From Acidobacteriaceae bacterium (GTDB lineage Bacteria > Acidobacteriota > Terriglobia > Terriglobales > Acidobacteriaceae), in assembly GCA_003154055.1 (NCBI GenBank), contig PMCH01000101.1:1-7568 (forward strand): a DNA stretch of 7,568 nt, written 5' to 3'. Positions 1 to 6,328 of the stretch are shown piece after piece. The position numbers and the translations under genes were made by a program. Position 1 is the stretch's first letter. Every line of letters begins with the position of its first letter. Below the pieces are notes generated by a model. The model was not told where the DNA came from. It searched no databases and saw nothing but the letters and a program-made list of their open reading frames with translations.

Positions 1-803
1 GGAATGCGGGCTGGGTCGGAGAACTGGAATGTTTCCACTCGCAGCAGTTCCATGCCGTCATCGGCGCGGGATTCAGCCTCAATCACGATCCGGAAAATGG
101 TTTCGGAGGTGACCACCTTCGTCCCTTCGGTGGAGACGAGGTAGTTCTGCTGCTTCTCTCCGAAAAGCACGACCGCCGATTGCTCGACCTGGGAAAAGGG
201 GCGGAAAGCGGCAGAGTAGCGGCGGGCAAGATCCTCCCAGACCTTCTGCTCCGGCATCACAACCGCTGGTGGATCCTCCCGGTAAGTGGAAGGTTTTTCT
301 CGAGTGAAGTCAGGAGATTCGTCTTCGTCCTTGGCCCGCACCGCCGTCTTGGTCTTGACGTTGGTATAAGCCTGCTGCGCTTTGCGGTACTGCTCGTAGG
401 TCAGCTTCCAGAGGACTCGGGCCAGAGCATCGGGATCGTCGCGCAGGGGCAACTGTCCGGAACTGATGCCGGAAGAGCGCTGCTCCTCATGCGTGTTGTC
501 CAGGTCAGGCGAACCGATCCGCATGCTGACCGCGGCGCCCCGGCGGTGGATGCGCGACGAGTTCAAGACCCCGCCCTGCGCACCGACCACCACCAGCACG
601 TCCGCGTCGGAGACGTTGTAACTGGTGAAGTAGGGCGCAGGATCCTGCTTGGCGAGTTCCGCCTGTCCGCGACGAAGTTCCTTTTCCATCGTCGCAAGCA
701 GGACGTTGCTGTCGGGGGCGGGAGGTTGCTTCGCCTCCAGCAGTCTCTGACCGAGAATTGGGACCAGGAGCAGGAGGGCAACGGCAGTTCTAGCGACTCT
801 CAT
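1..803 (-). CDS. Exported TldD/PmbA-family protein, N-terminal part (runs off left edge)
   Basis: An uninterrupted minus-strand frame runs from the ATG at 803 to the window edge (267 codons); the C-terminal part lies outside. The N-terminus MRVARTAVALLLLVPILG is a signal peptide (basic start, Leu-rich core), so the product is probably exported. The mature part (NVLLATMEKELRRGQAEL, then PYFTSYNVSDADVLVVVGAQGG, LPLRDDPDALARVLW, YEQYRKAQQAY, and NYLVSTEGTKVVTSE near residues 218-232) resembles secreted TldD/PmbA-like putative metallopeptidases that I recall from Acidobacteriota, which begin with this lysine/arginine-rich helix and a 'YLVNSEGT' segment. The usual zinc motif of TldD lies further C-terminal, so it cannot be checked. 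No Shine-Dalgarno precedes the ATG and no other in-frame start is nearby. It is separated from upstream genes by a terminator about 35 bp away. The family call is by remembered similarity, fairly confident; the substrate is unknown. Confidence 0.75.
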   Translation of the reverse strand, partial: MRVARTAVALLLLVPILGQRLLEAKQPPAPDSNVLLATMEKELRRGQAELAKQDPAPYFTSYNVSDADVLVVVGAQGGVLNSSRIHRRGAAVSMRIGSPDLDNTHEEQRSSGISSGQLPLRDDPDALARVLWKLTYEQYRKAQQAYTNVKTKTAVRAKDEDESPDFTREKPSTYREDPPAVVMPEQKVWEDLARRYSAAFRPFSQVEQSAVVLFGEKQQNYLVSTEGTKVVTSETIFRIVIEAESRADDGMELLRVETFQFSDPARI

Positions 804-813
804 GGAAGCCGCG

Positions 814-822
814 AGTGTAACA
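814..822 (-). promoter_or_regulatory. Possible extended -10 promoter for the TldD-like gene
   Basis: On the minus strand TGTTACACT reads as an extended -10 (TG-N-TACACT) ten bases before the ATG at 803. No good -35 is present; the expected position is the T-run of the terminator. If used, transcription would start within a few bases of the ATG, giving a nearly leaderless mRNA, which would fit the absence of a Shine-Dalgarno. Weak evidence. Confidence 0.2.
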
Positions 823-836
823 GGACGTGGCGCAAC

Positions 837-861
837 AAAAAAAGCGGCCCCGTTTGGGGCC
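837..861 (-). terminator. Rho-independent terminator, minus strand
   Basis: Read on the minus strand: GGCCCC-AAAC-GGGGCC (6-bp all-GC stem, 4-nt loop), then GC and seven T. This is a textbook intrinsic terminator. It ends whatever minus-strand transcript covers 862-1187, because the gvpF-like gene upstream already has its own terminator at 1188-1217. It lies only about 35 bp before the TldD-like start codon. Confidence 0.8.
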
Positions 862-1187
862 ACCCTTTTCAAAGAGGCAAAGTTGGCGGGAAACAGCGAA
901 GACTTACGGTTGACGGCGTTCCGGGGACCAGAACCACCAAGAAGGATGTCGAGAACTGGTGGAGAGTTTGTTCAAGTGGTTGCGGCCTCTTCGTATGGAA
1001 TGTGAATGTGCACTTGCGGAACCAAAATGGTAAACAGGAGTCGCAGGAGGGGGTCGTTTTGGGAAAGTCAGCATAATCAAGCTTTTAGGGTGAATACCTT
1101 AGAAGGCCTACCCCAAGAACTCACCCTGAAGCACTCCTCTCAGGTGCATAAAGCTGCACATTGGCTGCAGCCACGCCCCTTCCCCCA
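862..1187 (-). other. Gene-poor stretch bounded by two minus-strand terminators; possible small RNA or small protein transcript
   Basis: The stretch 804-1248 has no convincing protein gene. The part between the two same-strand terminators (862-1187) is an orphan transcription unit candidate, since a terminator at 837-861 needs a transcript to stop. Visible content: CCACCA (934-939) pairs with TGGTGG (957-962); AGGGTGA (1087-1093) pairs with TCACCCT (1121-1127); GTGCA (1144-1148) pairs with TGCAC (1155-1159); GGCTGCAGCC (1163-1172) is a perfect palindrome. A minus-strand frame at 904-1074 (56 aa, start MLTFPKRPPPATPVYHF, end WWFWSPERRQP) has no Shine-Dalgarno and odd composition, so I do not call it a gene. 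I do not recognise tmRNA, SRP RNA, RNase P or 6S RNA hallmarks. No clear promoter is visible. Confidence 0.3.
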
Positions 1188-1217
1188 GAAAAGCAAAGCC
1201 CCCGCCGGAGCGGGGGC
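1188..1217 (-). terminator. Rho-independent terminator of the gvpF-like gene
   Basis: Minus strand: GCCCCCGC-TCCG-GCGGGGGC, an 8-bp GC stem closed by a UNCG-type tetraloop, followed by the T-rich TTTGCTTTTC. It begins 31 bases after the stop codon of the gvpF-like gene, so it is the natural end of that transcript. Confidence 0.8.
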
Positions 1218-1248
1218 CGTTTGAGAGCTTGGTATTCCTTCGAATCCG

Positions 1249-1995
1249 TCAGCTGTTGCCGGCCACGGTGCGCAGCTTCTCCGGGAGAAAGTGATAGGGC
1301 GGCCAAGGTCCGCTGATCGCCAGTTCGCAGTTCTTCAACTGCTTGGCGGCGGTGTTGTAGCGGTTCTGGTATTTCTCGATGGACTTGGTGTCAATCAGAT
1401 GGGCAATGTCGAGCAGCATTCCGCCGGTGTTCACCTTCTTGCAGCTGACTTCCTCTTCCAGGGGGTTGAAGAGCTTGTGCACCTGGACGGAGAGCGCGCG
1501 GGCCTTGGTCTGGCGCTCGCGGTCGCGGGAGGCTTTCTCGCGTAGCTTGGCGAGATACTCGCGGCCCACGGTATCCGGCAAATCGATCTGTTCCAGTGCA
1601 GCGCGCAGGGAGCCATCGCGGACGACCAGCTTAATGCGCATCTCGGACTTGCCGCGCAGCCGGGCCACACTCTCGCAAAAGGTGCGGCGGTTGGATCGCA
1701 CGGCCTGGCGAATGGCGTCCTCGGTGTCGAAGATGGTGCCGAAGCGGAAGGGCAATACGGTGCAGGTGCGGAAACTCACGCTAACCACCCGGGCATGCTC
1801 GAGGACGGACTTTTCGTCCAGTTTAGCGGTGGCGCGGTCATATTCGCTGACGATGACCGCAAACTCCCCGCTGGGATAGCTCATGACCGGGGCACCGCTG
1901 ACTCCCTGAATTCCATCCAGGACAAAGGGCCGACGGGCTCGAACTCCACTGGGAAGGGTCTGGTGTTCCGTGAGGCAGTACGCGTACCACGCCAT
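1249..1995 (-). CDS. gvpF: GvpL/GvpF-family (gas vesicle-type) protein, orphan
   Basis: A 248-residue protein with the GvpL/GvpF layout: N-terminal strand WYAYCLTE (3-10); an H-A-R-V-V segment (67-71); the family hallmark TVLPFRFGTIF (79-89); EMRIKLVV (118-125), equivalent to the usual E-(W/V)-x-(V/I)-K-(V/L) strand; a charged helical region with EYLAKLREK (147-155); and the C-terminal signature ISGPWPPYHF (227-236), corresponding to the family's SGPWPPYSF. Length is typical for the family. The start is set by GGAGAG five bases before the ATG at 1995; another ATG at 1999 is out of frame. GvpL/F proteins assist gas vesicle assembly or line the GvpA shell, but no gvpA, gvpN, gvpK or similar gene is seen here. 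It is a single-gene unit: own promoter upstream, own terminator downstream. A role in flotation is therefore doubtful, and the true function is unknown. The gene symbol denotes family membership only. Confidence 0.88.
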   Translation of the reverse strand: MAWYAYCLTEHQTLPSGVRARRPFVLDGIQGVSGAPVMSYPSGEFAVIVSEYDRATAKLDEKSVLEHARVVSVSFRTCTVLPFRFGTIFDTEDAIRQAVRSNRRTFCESVARLRGKSEMRIKLVVRDGSLRAALEQIDLPDTVGREYLAKLREKASRDRERQTKARALSVQVHKLFNPLEEEVSCKKVNTGGMLLDIAHLIDTKSIEKYQNRYNTAAKQLKNCELAISGPWPPYHFLPEKLRTVAGNS

Positions 1996-2125
1996 GCATT
2001 CTCTCCGAATTACACCGGGGCTTTGGGCTCCCCTTTAGATTTTTTCGTAAGCTAGGGCTGCGTTTCCTACCTGGAAGAAGGTGATGTTACGACGAGATGA
2101 ACGCGAAAAGCAGCGTCCAATAAGC

Positions 2126-2155
2126 ATCTTACTGCGGTCACCGGTAATTATGCAA
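2126..2155 (-). promoter_or_regulatory. Predicted sigma70-type promoter for the gvpF-like gene
   Basis: Minus strand: -35 TTGCAT (2155-2150), 18-bp spacer, -10 TAAGAT (2131-2126). Transcription would start near 2119, giving a leader of about 125 nt. The -35 box is the same hexamer as in the aroDE promoter and is embedded in an inverted repeat. Read from sequence only. Confidence 0.45.
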
Positions 2156-2176
2156 CTTTTGTTGCGAAATTTGCAT
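2150..2176. repeat. Overlapping inverted repeats over the -35 box; operator candidate
   Basis: GCAAC-TTTT-GTTGC (2152-2165) is a perfect 5-bp dyad. A second dyad, ATGCAA (2150-2155) with TTGCAT (2171-2176), overlaps it. The cluster covers the predicted -35 of the gvpF-like gene, so a bound regulator would block transcription. A nearly identical dyad (12 of 14 bases) lies upstream of the RHS-like gene at 6329-6342. No regulator gene is present in the window. Confidence 0.4.
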
Positions 2177-2253
2177 CGTGGCGGCTTTGTGACCGTTGGT
2201 CGAATTGATTTCCGGAGGGCTTGGGACGATCTTGGCGCCGAGCCGTTTGCGGG

Positions 2254-3798
2254 TCAGGACTTGGCGCGCTCCCGCAAGGCGGTGGCAGCGCGTTCCTGCA
2301 GGGCAGCAGTTACGGCCCACAACATTTCATCGGCAGGAGCGGGCTTCCCACTCCAGATCTCAAACTGGCGGGCGGCCTGGTGGACGAACATCTCGATTCC
2401 GGGAATCACTTGCAGCCCCTTGGCGCGCGCGATCTGGAGCAGGCGGGTTTCCGCGGGGTCGTAAACCATATCGAAAACAATGCGCGCCTGTATTTCGTTC
2501 TCTTTCAAAGGACAGTCGCGGGTGTTGCCCATCCCGACGGGGGTGGCGTTGATGATAACGTCGAAGGAGACTTTGCCGAGGTCGGCGCGCTTGATGGTGC
2601 GGGCCTTGGCCTGCCGGGCCAGTTTCTGTGCCGGAGCTGCGCTCCGGTTCAGGATCCACACCTCGGCGCCGCGTTCCCGCAAGCCGAAAACAGCGGCCCG
2701 GGCGGCACCGCCGGCGCCGAGAACCAGGACCTTGGCACCCTCGATCGTGATCCGCTGTTCGAGCGGGCGCAAGACTCCAGCGACATCGGTGTTGAATCCG
2801 TACAGCTTGCCGTCTTGAGCCCGAACCACGGTATTGCAGGCGCCAATCTTGGAAGTGTGCGAATCCGTGTTGTCCAGATAGTCGAGGATCGCCTGCTTGT
2901 ACGGCATGGTAATGCTGAGGCCGTGGAGGGGAATCTCGCGGGCGCAGTGGATCAGATCCTTGAGGGTCTTGACGTGGAGCGCAAGATAAACGCCGTTCAC
3001 ATTCTCGCGGCGCAGGGCCGTATTCATGATCACCGGCGAAAGGGAATGTTCGATGGGATCGCCCGCAACACCGTAGATGCGGGTGGCCGCGTCGACCTGC
3101 TCGATGCGGTAGGTGGTGCGCAGTTGCTGGGCGCTGACCTGGCCGGGGGCGGTTTTCTGATCGGAGCTGACGGCGGCGAACGTGAAGACGCTGCCCGCAC
3201 GCACGCTGAGGACCCGGCTGATGATGCCCTGCTCTCCCATACACAGGCCGATGAGCGCATGCTTGCCGCTCTGGGCCTGGAGAAACTTCATCATGGTGAC
3301 GTTGTCGGAGAGCGTGGTGGCGGTGGTGACAATCTTGTAGTAGTCCGCCGGAACTTTCAGCATTTTTTCGAGCGTGTGATCTAGATTGCGAGTGGCGCGA
3401 AAATCGTGAAAGGAGAGAATCAGCCCAGCCCGGGCCCGGAGCCGGGCGATCGCATCGGCCTTGCAGAGGAGCGCGCTCTGGAGCTCGATATCGACGATCT
3501 GACAACCGGCGGCCGCCGACTTGGCAAGAACCTCAAGCTGCGCGGCCATGGAGCCCTTGAATTTCCCCCCGTTCGCGACCCGGCGACAGGTGGCAATCGC
3601 GATGACGTAGTGATGGGTTTCCAGGAAGCGGCGGATCTTGGGCAGGCCGGAAGCAGGCTGCTTGAGGTAGTCCAAACGGAACTCAACAAAGGGGTTATCC
3701 CGAGCCATGGACTCGGCAGTCTGGACCATCTCGTCGGCATCCTCGCAGGCAATCGCCAGGCAAACCTTGGGAAAGCGCAGCGGCAGGAGACGGGGCAC
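2254..3798 (-). CDS. aroDE: Bifunctional 3-dehydroquinate dehydratase (type I) / shikimate dehydrogenase
   Basis: Catalyses two consecutive shikimate-pathway steps in the cytoplasm: 3-dehydroquinate to 3-dehydroshikimate, then NADPH reduction to shikimate. Numbering from the GTG at 3798 (514 aa). AroD domain about 10-230: EFRLDYL (39-45), ATCRR (69-73), VDIEL (102-106), SFHDF with catalytic His131, YYKIVTTA with Schiff-base Lys155, GLCMGEQGIISR (184-195), and the closing FTFAAVSSDQKTAPGQ. AroE domain about 240-510: YGVAGDPIEHSLSP (shikimate-binding Ser252 and Ser254), ITMPYK (Lys301), GACNTV (320-325), GFNTD (catalytic Asp338), NADP loop LGAGGAARA (360-368), LNRS (383-386), INATPVGMG (416-424), then IPGIEMFVHQAARQFEIW. 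All key residues are present. The open frame reaches 3906, but the best promoter (3846-3874) lies inside that extension, so the protein must begin further downstream. The GTG at 3798 puts LPLRFPKVCLAIA just after the start, as is normal for AroD. No Shine-Dalgarno supports it; TTG codons at 3813 and 3819 are alternatives. It is monocistronic as far as seen. Confidence 0.95.
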   Translation of the reverse strand: MPRLLPLRFPKVCLAIACEDADEMVQTAESMARDNPFVEFRLDYLKQPASGLPKIRRFLETHHYVIAIATCRRVANGGKFKGSMAAQLEVLAKSAAAGCQIVDIELQSALLCKADAIARLRARAGLILSFHDFRATRNLDHTLEKMLKVPADYYKIVTTATTLSDNVTMMKFLQAQSGKHALIGLCMGEQGIISRVLSVRAGSVFTFAAVSSDQKTAPGQVSAQQLRTTYRIEQVDAATRIYGVAGDPIEHSLSPVIMNTALRRENVNGVYLALHVKTLKDLIHCAREIPLHGLSITMPYKQAILDYLDNTDSHTSKIGACNTVVRAQDGKLYGFNTDVAGVLRPLEQRITIEGAKVLVLGAGGAARAAVFGLRERGAEVWILNRSAAPAQKLARQAKARTIKRADLGKVSFDVIINATPVGMGNTRDCPLKENEIQARIVFDMVYDPAETRLLQIARAKGLQVIPGIEMFVHQAARQFEIWSGKPAPADEMLWAVTAALQERAATALRERAKS

Positions 3799-3845
3799 GA
3801 TAGTGTTTCGCAAGGCCAATAGGTGTTCGGTCAAGAACGGTCGCG

Positions 3846-3874
3846 ATATTACAGGGGCATAGGCGCAGATGCAA
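3846..3874 (-). promoter_or_regulatory. Predicted sigma70-type promoter for aroDE
   Basis: Minus strand: -35 TTGCAT (3874-3869), 17-bp spacer, -10 TAATAT (3851-3846). The -10 matches five of six consensus bases and spacing is ideal. The start of transcription would be near 3839, about 40 nt before the GTG at 3798. This argues against the longer frame starting at 3906. Confidence 0.65.
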
Positions 3875-3939
3875 CTAGGGAGTGACAAACTGGGCCGCAG
3901 AAACACTTTGGGAGCGGGGCGTCTGACACCCTCGTAACC

Positions 3940-3968
3940 TTGACCGGTGCTTACCCCCTTGTTACCTT
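3940..3968 (+). promoter_or_regulatory. Weak promoter candidate for the secreted two-domain protein
   Basis: TTGACC (3940-3945), 17-bp spacer, TACCTT (3963-3968) on the plus strand. The -35 is good and the -10 poor. The element is interleaved with repeated GTAACC/GTTACC/CTTACC hexamers (3934, 3950, 3961, 3975) that may be regulator sites or chance. The leader would be about 70 nt. Confidence 0.25.
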
Positions 3969-4044
3969 CCGGCTGTAACCCTTTGTTTTAAGAAGAAGTT
4001 GGGCGGGGCGAGCCCTGCGATTCGGCGGTCGATTCGGAGGTAAC

Positions 4045-5004
4045 ATGAAGAAAACAGGATTGTTAGTGTTGTTGCTGGCGACTGCCGTGGCAGCCCAGCA
4101 GGGCGCTCCATTGGCGGCAGGCACGCCGGATTCGTCCGGAATCGTGCCAACCTCGGTCAGCGTGCCCACGGTGCGCTACCAGACGCCGACTCCGGCGGAC
4201 CTCTATTGCGCTGGGTTCCTCACCAGCCAGAGCGTGCCCAATGCGAATTTTGTGGATGGCGGGTTACAGACTCCCAGCACCACCAAGTTCTCCAATGGAG
4301 AAATGGTGTACCTGGCAGGCACGGGCTACCAGGCGGGACAGCAGTACACGATCCTGCGTGAACTCCGGGACGTGAACGGGAACGAGCTTTACCCCGGGCA
4401 GAAGAAGTTGGTGGCCTCGGTGGGACGTCCCTATGCCGATATCGGGCGGGTGCGCGTGCTGGATACGCGCAGCCACAGCGCGGTTGCCCAAGTGGAATTC
4501 AGTTGCGATCCAATCAATCCGGGCGACATCGCGGTACCTTTCGTGGAGAAGCAGCCGATCGCGTTCCATGCGCCCGCGCACTTCGACCGGTTTGCTCCCT
4601 CCAGCAACAAGCTCAGTGGCCGAATCGTGCTGGGCAAGGATTTCGACGGAACGCTGGGCACGGGCATGAAACTCTATATGAACCTGGGCTCGAACCAGGG
4701 AGTGAAAACAGGCGACTACTTCCGGGCCGTCCGGCCCTATAGCTCCGACCTTGCGGATCCGGTGGATTCGCTCTCGTTCAAAGCTTCCACCTCCGAGGAC
4801 ACGCAGAAGAGGCCGCCGTCTTTTGAAGCCAAGTACTTCACCAAGACGAACGGGCCGAACATTCGCGTGGGCGATCTGCCGCGGCGAGCGGTGGGGGAAG
4901 TGGTCGTGCTCAGCGTGACGCCGACGACTTCGACTGGCATGGTGGTGTTTGCCCTGGAAGATGTGCACGCCGGGGATTGGGTGGAGTTGGACGAGCAGCA
5001 GTAA
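4045..5004 (+). CDS. Secreted protein of unknown function with two similar beta-rich halves (FlgT C-terminal-like)
   Basis: A 319-aa protein preceded by a strong Shine-Dalgarno (GGAGGT, three bases before ATG). Signal peptide MKKTGLLVLLLATAVAA, with likely cleavage after Ala-Val-Ala or the next Ala, then a low-complexity Gln/Ala/Gly/Ser/Thr/Pro linker to about residue 50. Two halves share an order of elements. The first (about 85-169) reads NGEMVYL, GYQAGQQYTILREL, DIGRVRVLDT, SAVAQVEFSCDPINPGD, VPF. The second (about 206-317) reads GMKLYMNLGSNQGVKTGD, YFRAVRP, AVGEVVVLSVT, STGMVVFALEDVHAGDWVEL. The pattern 'L-x-x-G-x-x-x-G-V-x-x-G-D-x-F ... (I/V)G-x-V-x-V ... GD-x-V' recalls the C-terminal domain of FlgT-type envelope proteins; this is a resemblance, not a proven assignment. 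The only two cysteines after the signal (55 and 154) could form a disulfide. It is transcribed divergently from aroDE and convergently with the RHS-like gene. No function is assigned. Confidence 0.85.
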   Translation: MKKTGLLVLLLATAVAAQQGAPLAAGTPDSSGIVPTSVSVPTVRYQTPTPADLYCAGFLTSQSVPNANFVDGGLQTPSTTKFSNGEMVYLAGTGYQAGQQYTILRELRDVNGNELYPGQKKLVASVGRPYADIGRVRVLDTRSHSAVAQVEFSCDPINPGDIAVPFVEKQPIAFHAPAHFDRFAPSSNKLSGRIVLGKDFDGTLGTGMKLYMNLGSNQGVKTGDYFRAVRPYSSDLADPVDSLSFKASTSEDTQKRPPSFEAKYFTKTNGPNIRVGDLPRRAVGEVVVLSVTPTTSTGMVVFALEDVHAGDWVELDEQQ

Positions 5005-5017
5005 AGCAGGCCAAATT

Positions 5018-5060
5018 CAACTTAAACAAGTTGGGGGGAGAGAAATCTCCCCTCTTTCAT
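5018..5060 (+). terminator. Double-hairpin intrinsic terminator of the secreted protein gene
   Basis: Two hairpins follow the stop codon. CAACTT-AAAC-AAGTTG (5018-5033) is followed almost at once by GGGGAGA-GAAA-TCTCCCC (5035-5052, GNRA-type loop) and the T-rich tail TCTTTCATTT. The second hairpin with its tail is the terminator proper. In the reverse direction the tail is poor, so it protects the plus transcript more than the convergent RHS-like gene. Confidence 0.8.
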
Positions 5061-5099
5061 TTGTGCGAACGGCCACCTTCGGACCGGCTTCTCGCGGGC

Positions 5100-6296
5100 C
5101 TACTCCTCCCTCGCAAATATGCCCCGCCGAAAATAGAACTTTCTTTCACCGATCGGGTCGTTCACGATCGTTTCGATGATGTCATTTTTCTGAAATATGT
5201 ATTCGTACCGATATACTGAGCCGTCACCCAGCCTCTGCTCTGAAACTCTGCCGCCATCGCCATACCAGTTACGCAGCAGTTCCTTCCCTCTTCCGTCAAA
5301 CACGGCAGTCATGACATACGGATCGTACCCTGGCAAATGAAGACGAGCCGCGTATTCGAAGCGATATAGCAGGTGCGACGCATCCGCCACGGTTTCCACA
5401 TGCCCGCTGGAACCGTAAGAATATTTGCGCACATTGCCTGCGTCGTCCACGGCCTCGACGATCCGGTTGCCTTCATCGTACTTGAAGGTGATTGTGTGCC
5501 CGGAGGGCGAAATCAGCTGTTCCAGGTTTCGCTGTTTGTCTCGCTTCAACTCGATGCGATGACCATCAGCATCCCGCATCTCGAAGGGAGCACCTTGCGC
5601 ATACGTCCTGGAGTAGTACGCCTCGGGAAACAGGAAGCGGCGGCCATCGTGGAAATCCAGATTCCAGCCGTCGCCATTCCAGGCGATCTGCGCCCCGTAA
5701 AACTCCGATGACGTTTCATCGTGCCGAAAAACCGCGTCGGCGTAACCCGTTCCCTTGGAAATCCGGCGAAAATGGATTTGCCGCCCGTCCTCCAAGTTCA
5801 GGTCCATATAGGTGTACGGAAATCTGGTGCCGGTCGGGCAAATGTCATAGGGATGATTCGTTCCCACGCCGAATGCTCTGGTGTGGGAGTCCCACGGCCG
5901 ATACGTCCGCGTCAGCGATAAGGGGGTGAGATCGGAGAGGAAGAGGTCAGTCTGGCGGAGCACAAACATTCCCGAATGCAGATCGACTTGAAATTCGTTG
6001 GTCGGCGAGTCGTGACGAACGGTTGGGTTGATCAGGAGGGTGGAACTTTTGAACTTGACGCGATCCGACTCCAGACCGACCTGAGAAATGACCAGGTACG
6101 GGTAGGATCCATTCCATGTCGGAGGCGAATCTGTGAAGGGAAGCAGTTCCACTCTTGGTGGGTGGCTGGACGGTCTCCAAAAGAACAAGAAGACAGCGCA
6201 GGAGACCAACGCGAGGACCACGCCCCACTTCCATACCGGCGGATCCCAGAAATGTGCCCCTCCCATCTCCCTATATTCGCAGGCCGCGACCGGCAT
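5100..6296 (-). CDS. Single-pass membrane protein with DUF6531/RHS-YD-repeat-like outer domain
   Basis: A 398-aa protein. A short N-terminus is followed by a membrane segment WKWGVVLALVSCAVFLFFW (22-40), which makes it an anchored or exported protein. After a Pro/Ser linker comes a DUF6531-like region: FQVDLHSGMFVLRQTDLFL (102-120), PLSLTRTYRPWD (125-136), AFGVGTNHPYD (141-151). Then come YD/RHS-type strands: DADGHRIELKRDKQRNLEQL (242-261), GHTITFKYDEGNRIVEAVDD (266-285), AGNVRKYSYGSSGHVETVAD (286-305), and a divergent copy GDGSVYRYEYIF (357-368). RHS-family proteins form large beta-strand cocoons, often with a C-terminal toxin; here the chain stops after a few repeats and lacks the RHS core motif and any toxin. 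The ATG at 6296 lacks a Shine-Dalgarno, and an in-frame stop (TAG, 6324-6326) lies just upstream; the ATG at 6266 is an alternative that keeps the membrane segment. GC is visibly lower than in the neighbours, which hints at separate ancestry. Function unknown. Confidence 0.8.
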   Translation of the reverse strand: MPVAACEYREMGGAHFWDPPVWKWGVVLALVSCAVFLFFWRPSSHPPRVELLPFTDSPPTWNGSYPYLVISQVGLESDRVKFKSSTLLINPTVRHDSPTNEFQVDLHSGMFVLRQTDLFLSDLTPLSLTRTYRPWDSHTRAFGVGTNHPYDICPTGTRFPYTYMDLNLEDGRQIHFRRISKGTGYADAVFRHDETSSEFYGAQIAWNGDGWNLDFHDGRRFLFPEAYYSRTYAQGAPFEMRDADGHRIELKRDKQRNLEQLISPSGHTITFKYDEGNRIVEAVDDAGNVRKYSYGSSGHVETVADASHLLYRFEYAARLHLPGYDPYVMTAVFDGRGKELLRNWYGDGGRVSEQRLGDGSVYRYEYIFQKNDIIETIVNDPIGERKFYFRRGIFAREE

Positions 6297-6328
6297 TTCT
6301 GATTTTTTTGGAGTTCGGACCGACTATG

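Noticed and set aside
802..1005. Plus-strand 67-codon frame
   Set aside because: Contains a strong intrinsic terminator hairpin within its first 20 codons and lacks a ribosome-binding site.
904..1074. Minus-strand 56-codon frame ending WWFWSPERRQP
   Set aside because: Sits neatly before the terminator at 837-861, but has no Shine-Dalgarno, a poor promoter region and a composition heavy in Pro, Ser, His and Arg. Kept only as a possibility within the silent region.
180..1076. Plus-strand open frame of 298 codons
   Set aside because: Antisense to the TldD-like gene and then runs through the terminator hairpin at 837-861; no ribosome-binding site and no recognisable domain.
2017..2046. GGGG/CCCC hairpin followed by a T-run on the plus strand
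   Set aside because: The stem is only 4 bp with a 9-nt loop, and no plus-strand gene lies upstream for it to terminate; it falls in the leader of the gvpF-like gene.
2221..3384. Plus-strand open frame of 387 codons antisense to aroDE
   Set aside because: It lies wholly within the opposite strand of a gene with every AroD/AroE motif; its Gly/Ala/Arg/Asp-rich translation resembles no family and is a by-product of GC-rich codon use.
4264..4968. Minus-strand open frame of 234 codons inside the secreted protein gene
   Set aside because: His/Arg-rich translation antisense to a gene with a strong Shine-Dalgarno, signal peptide and terminator.
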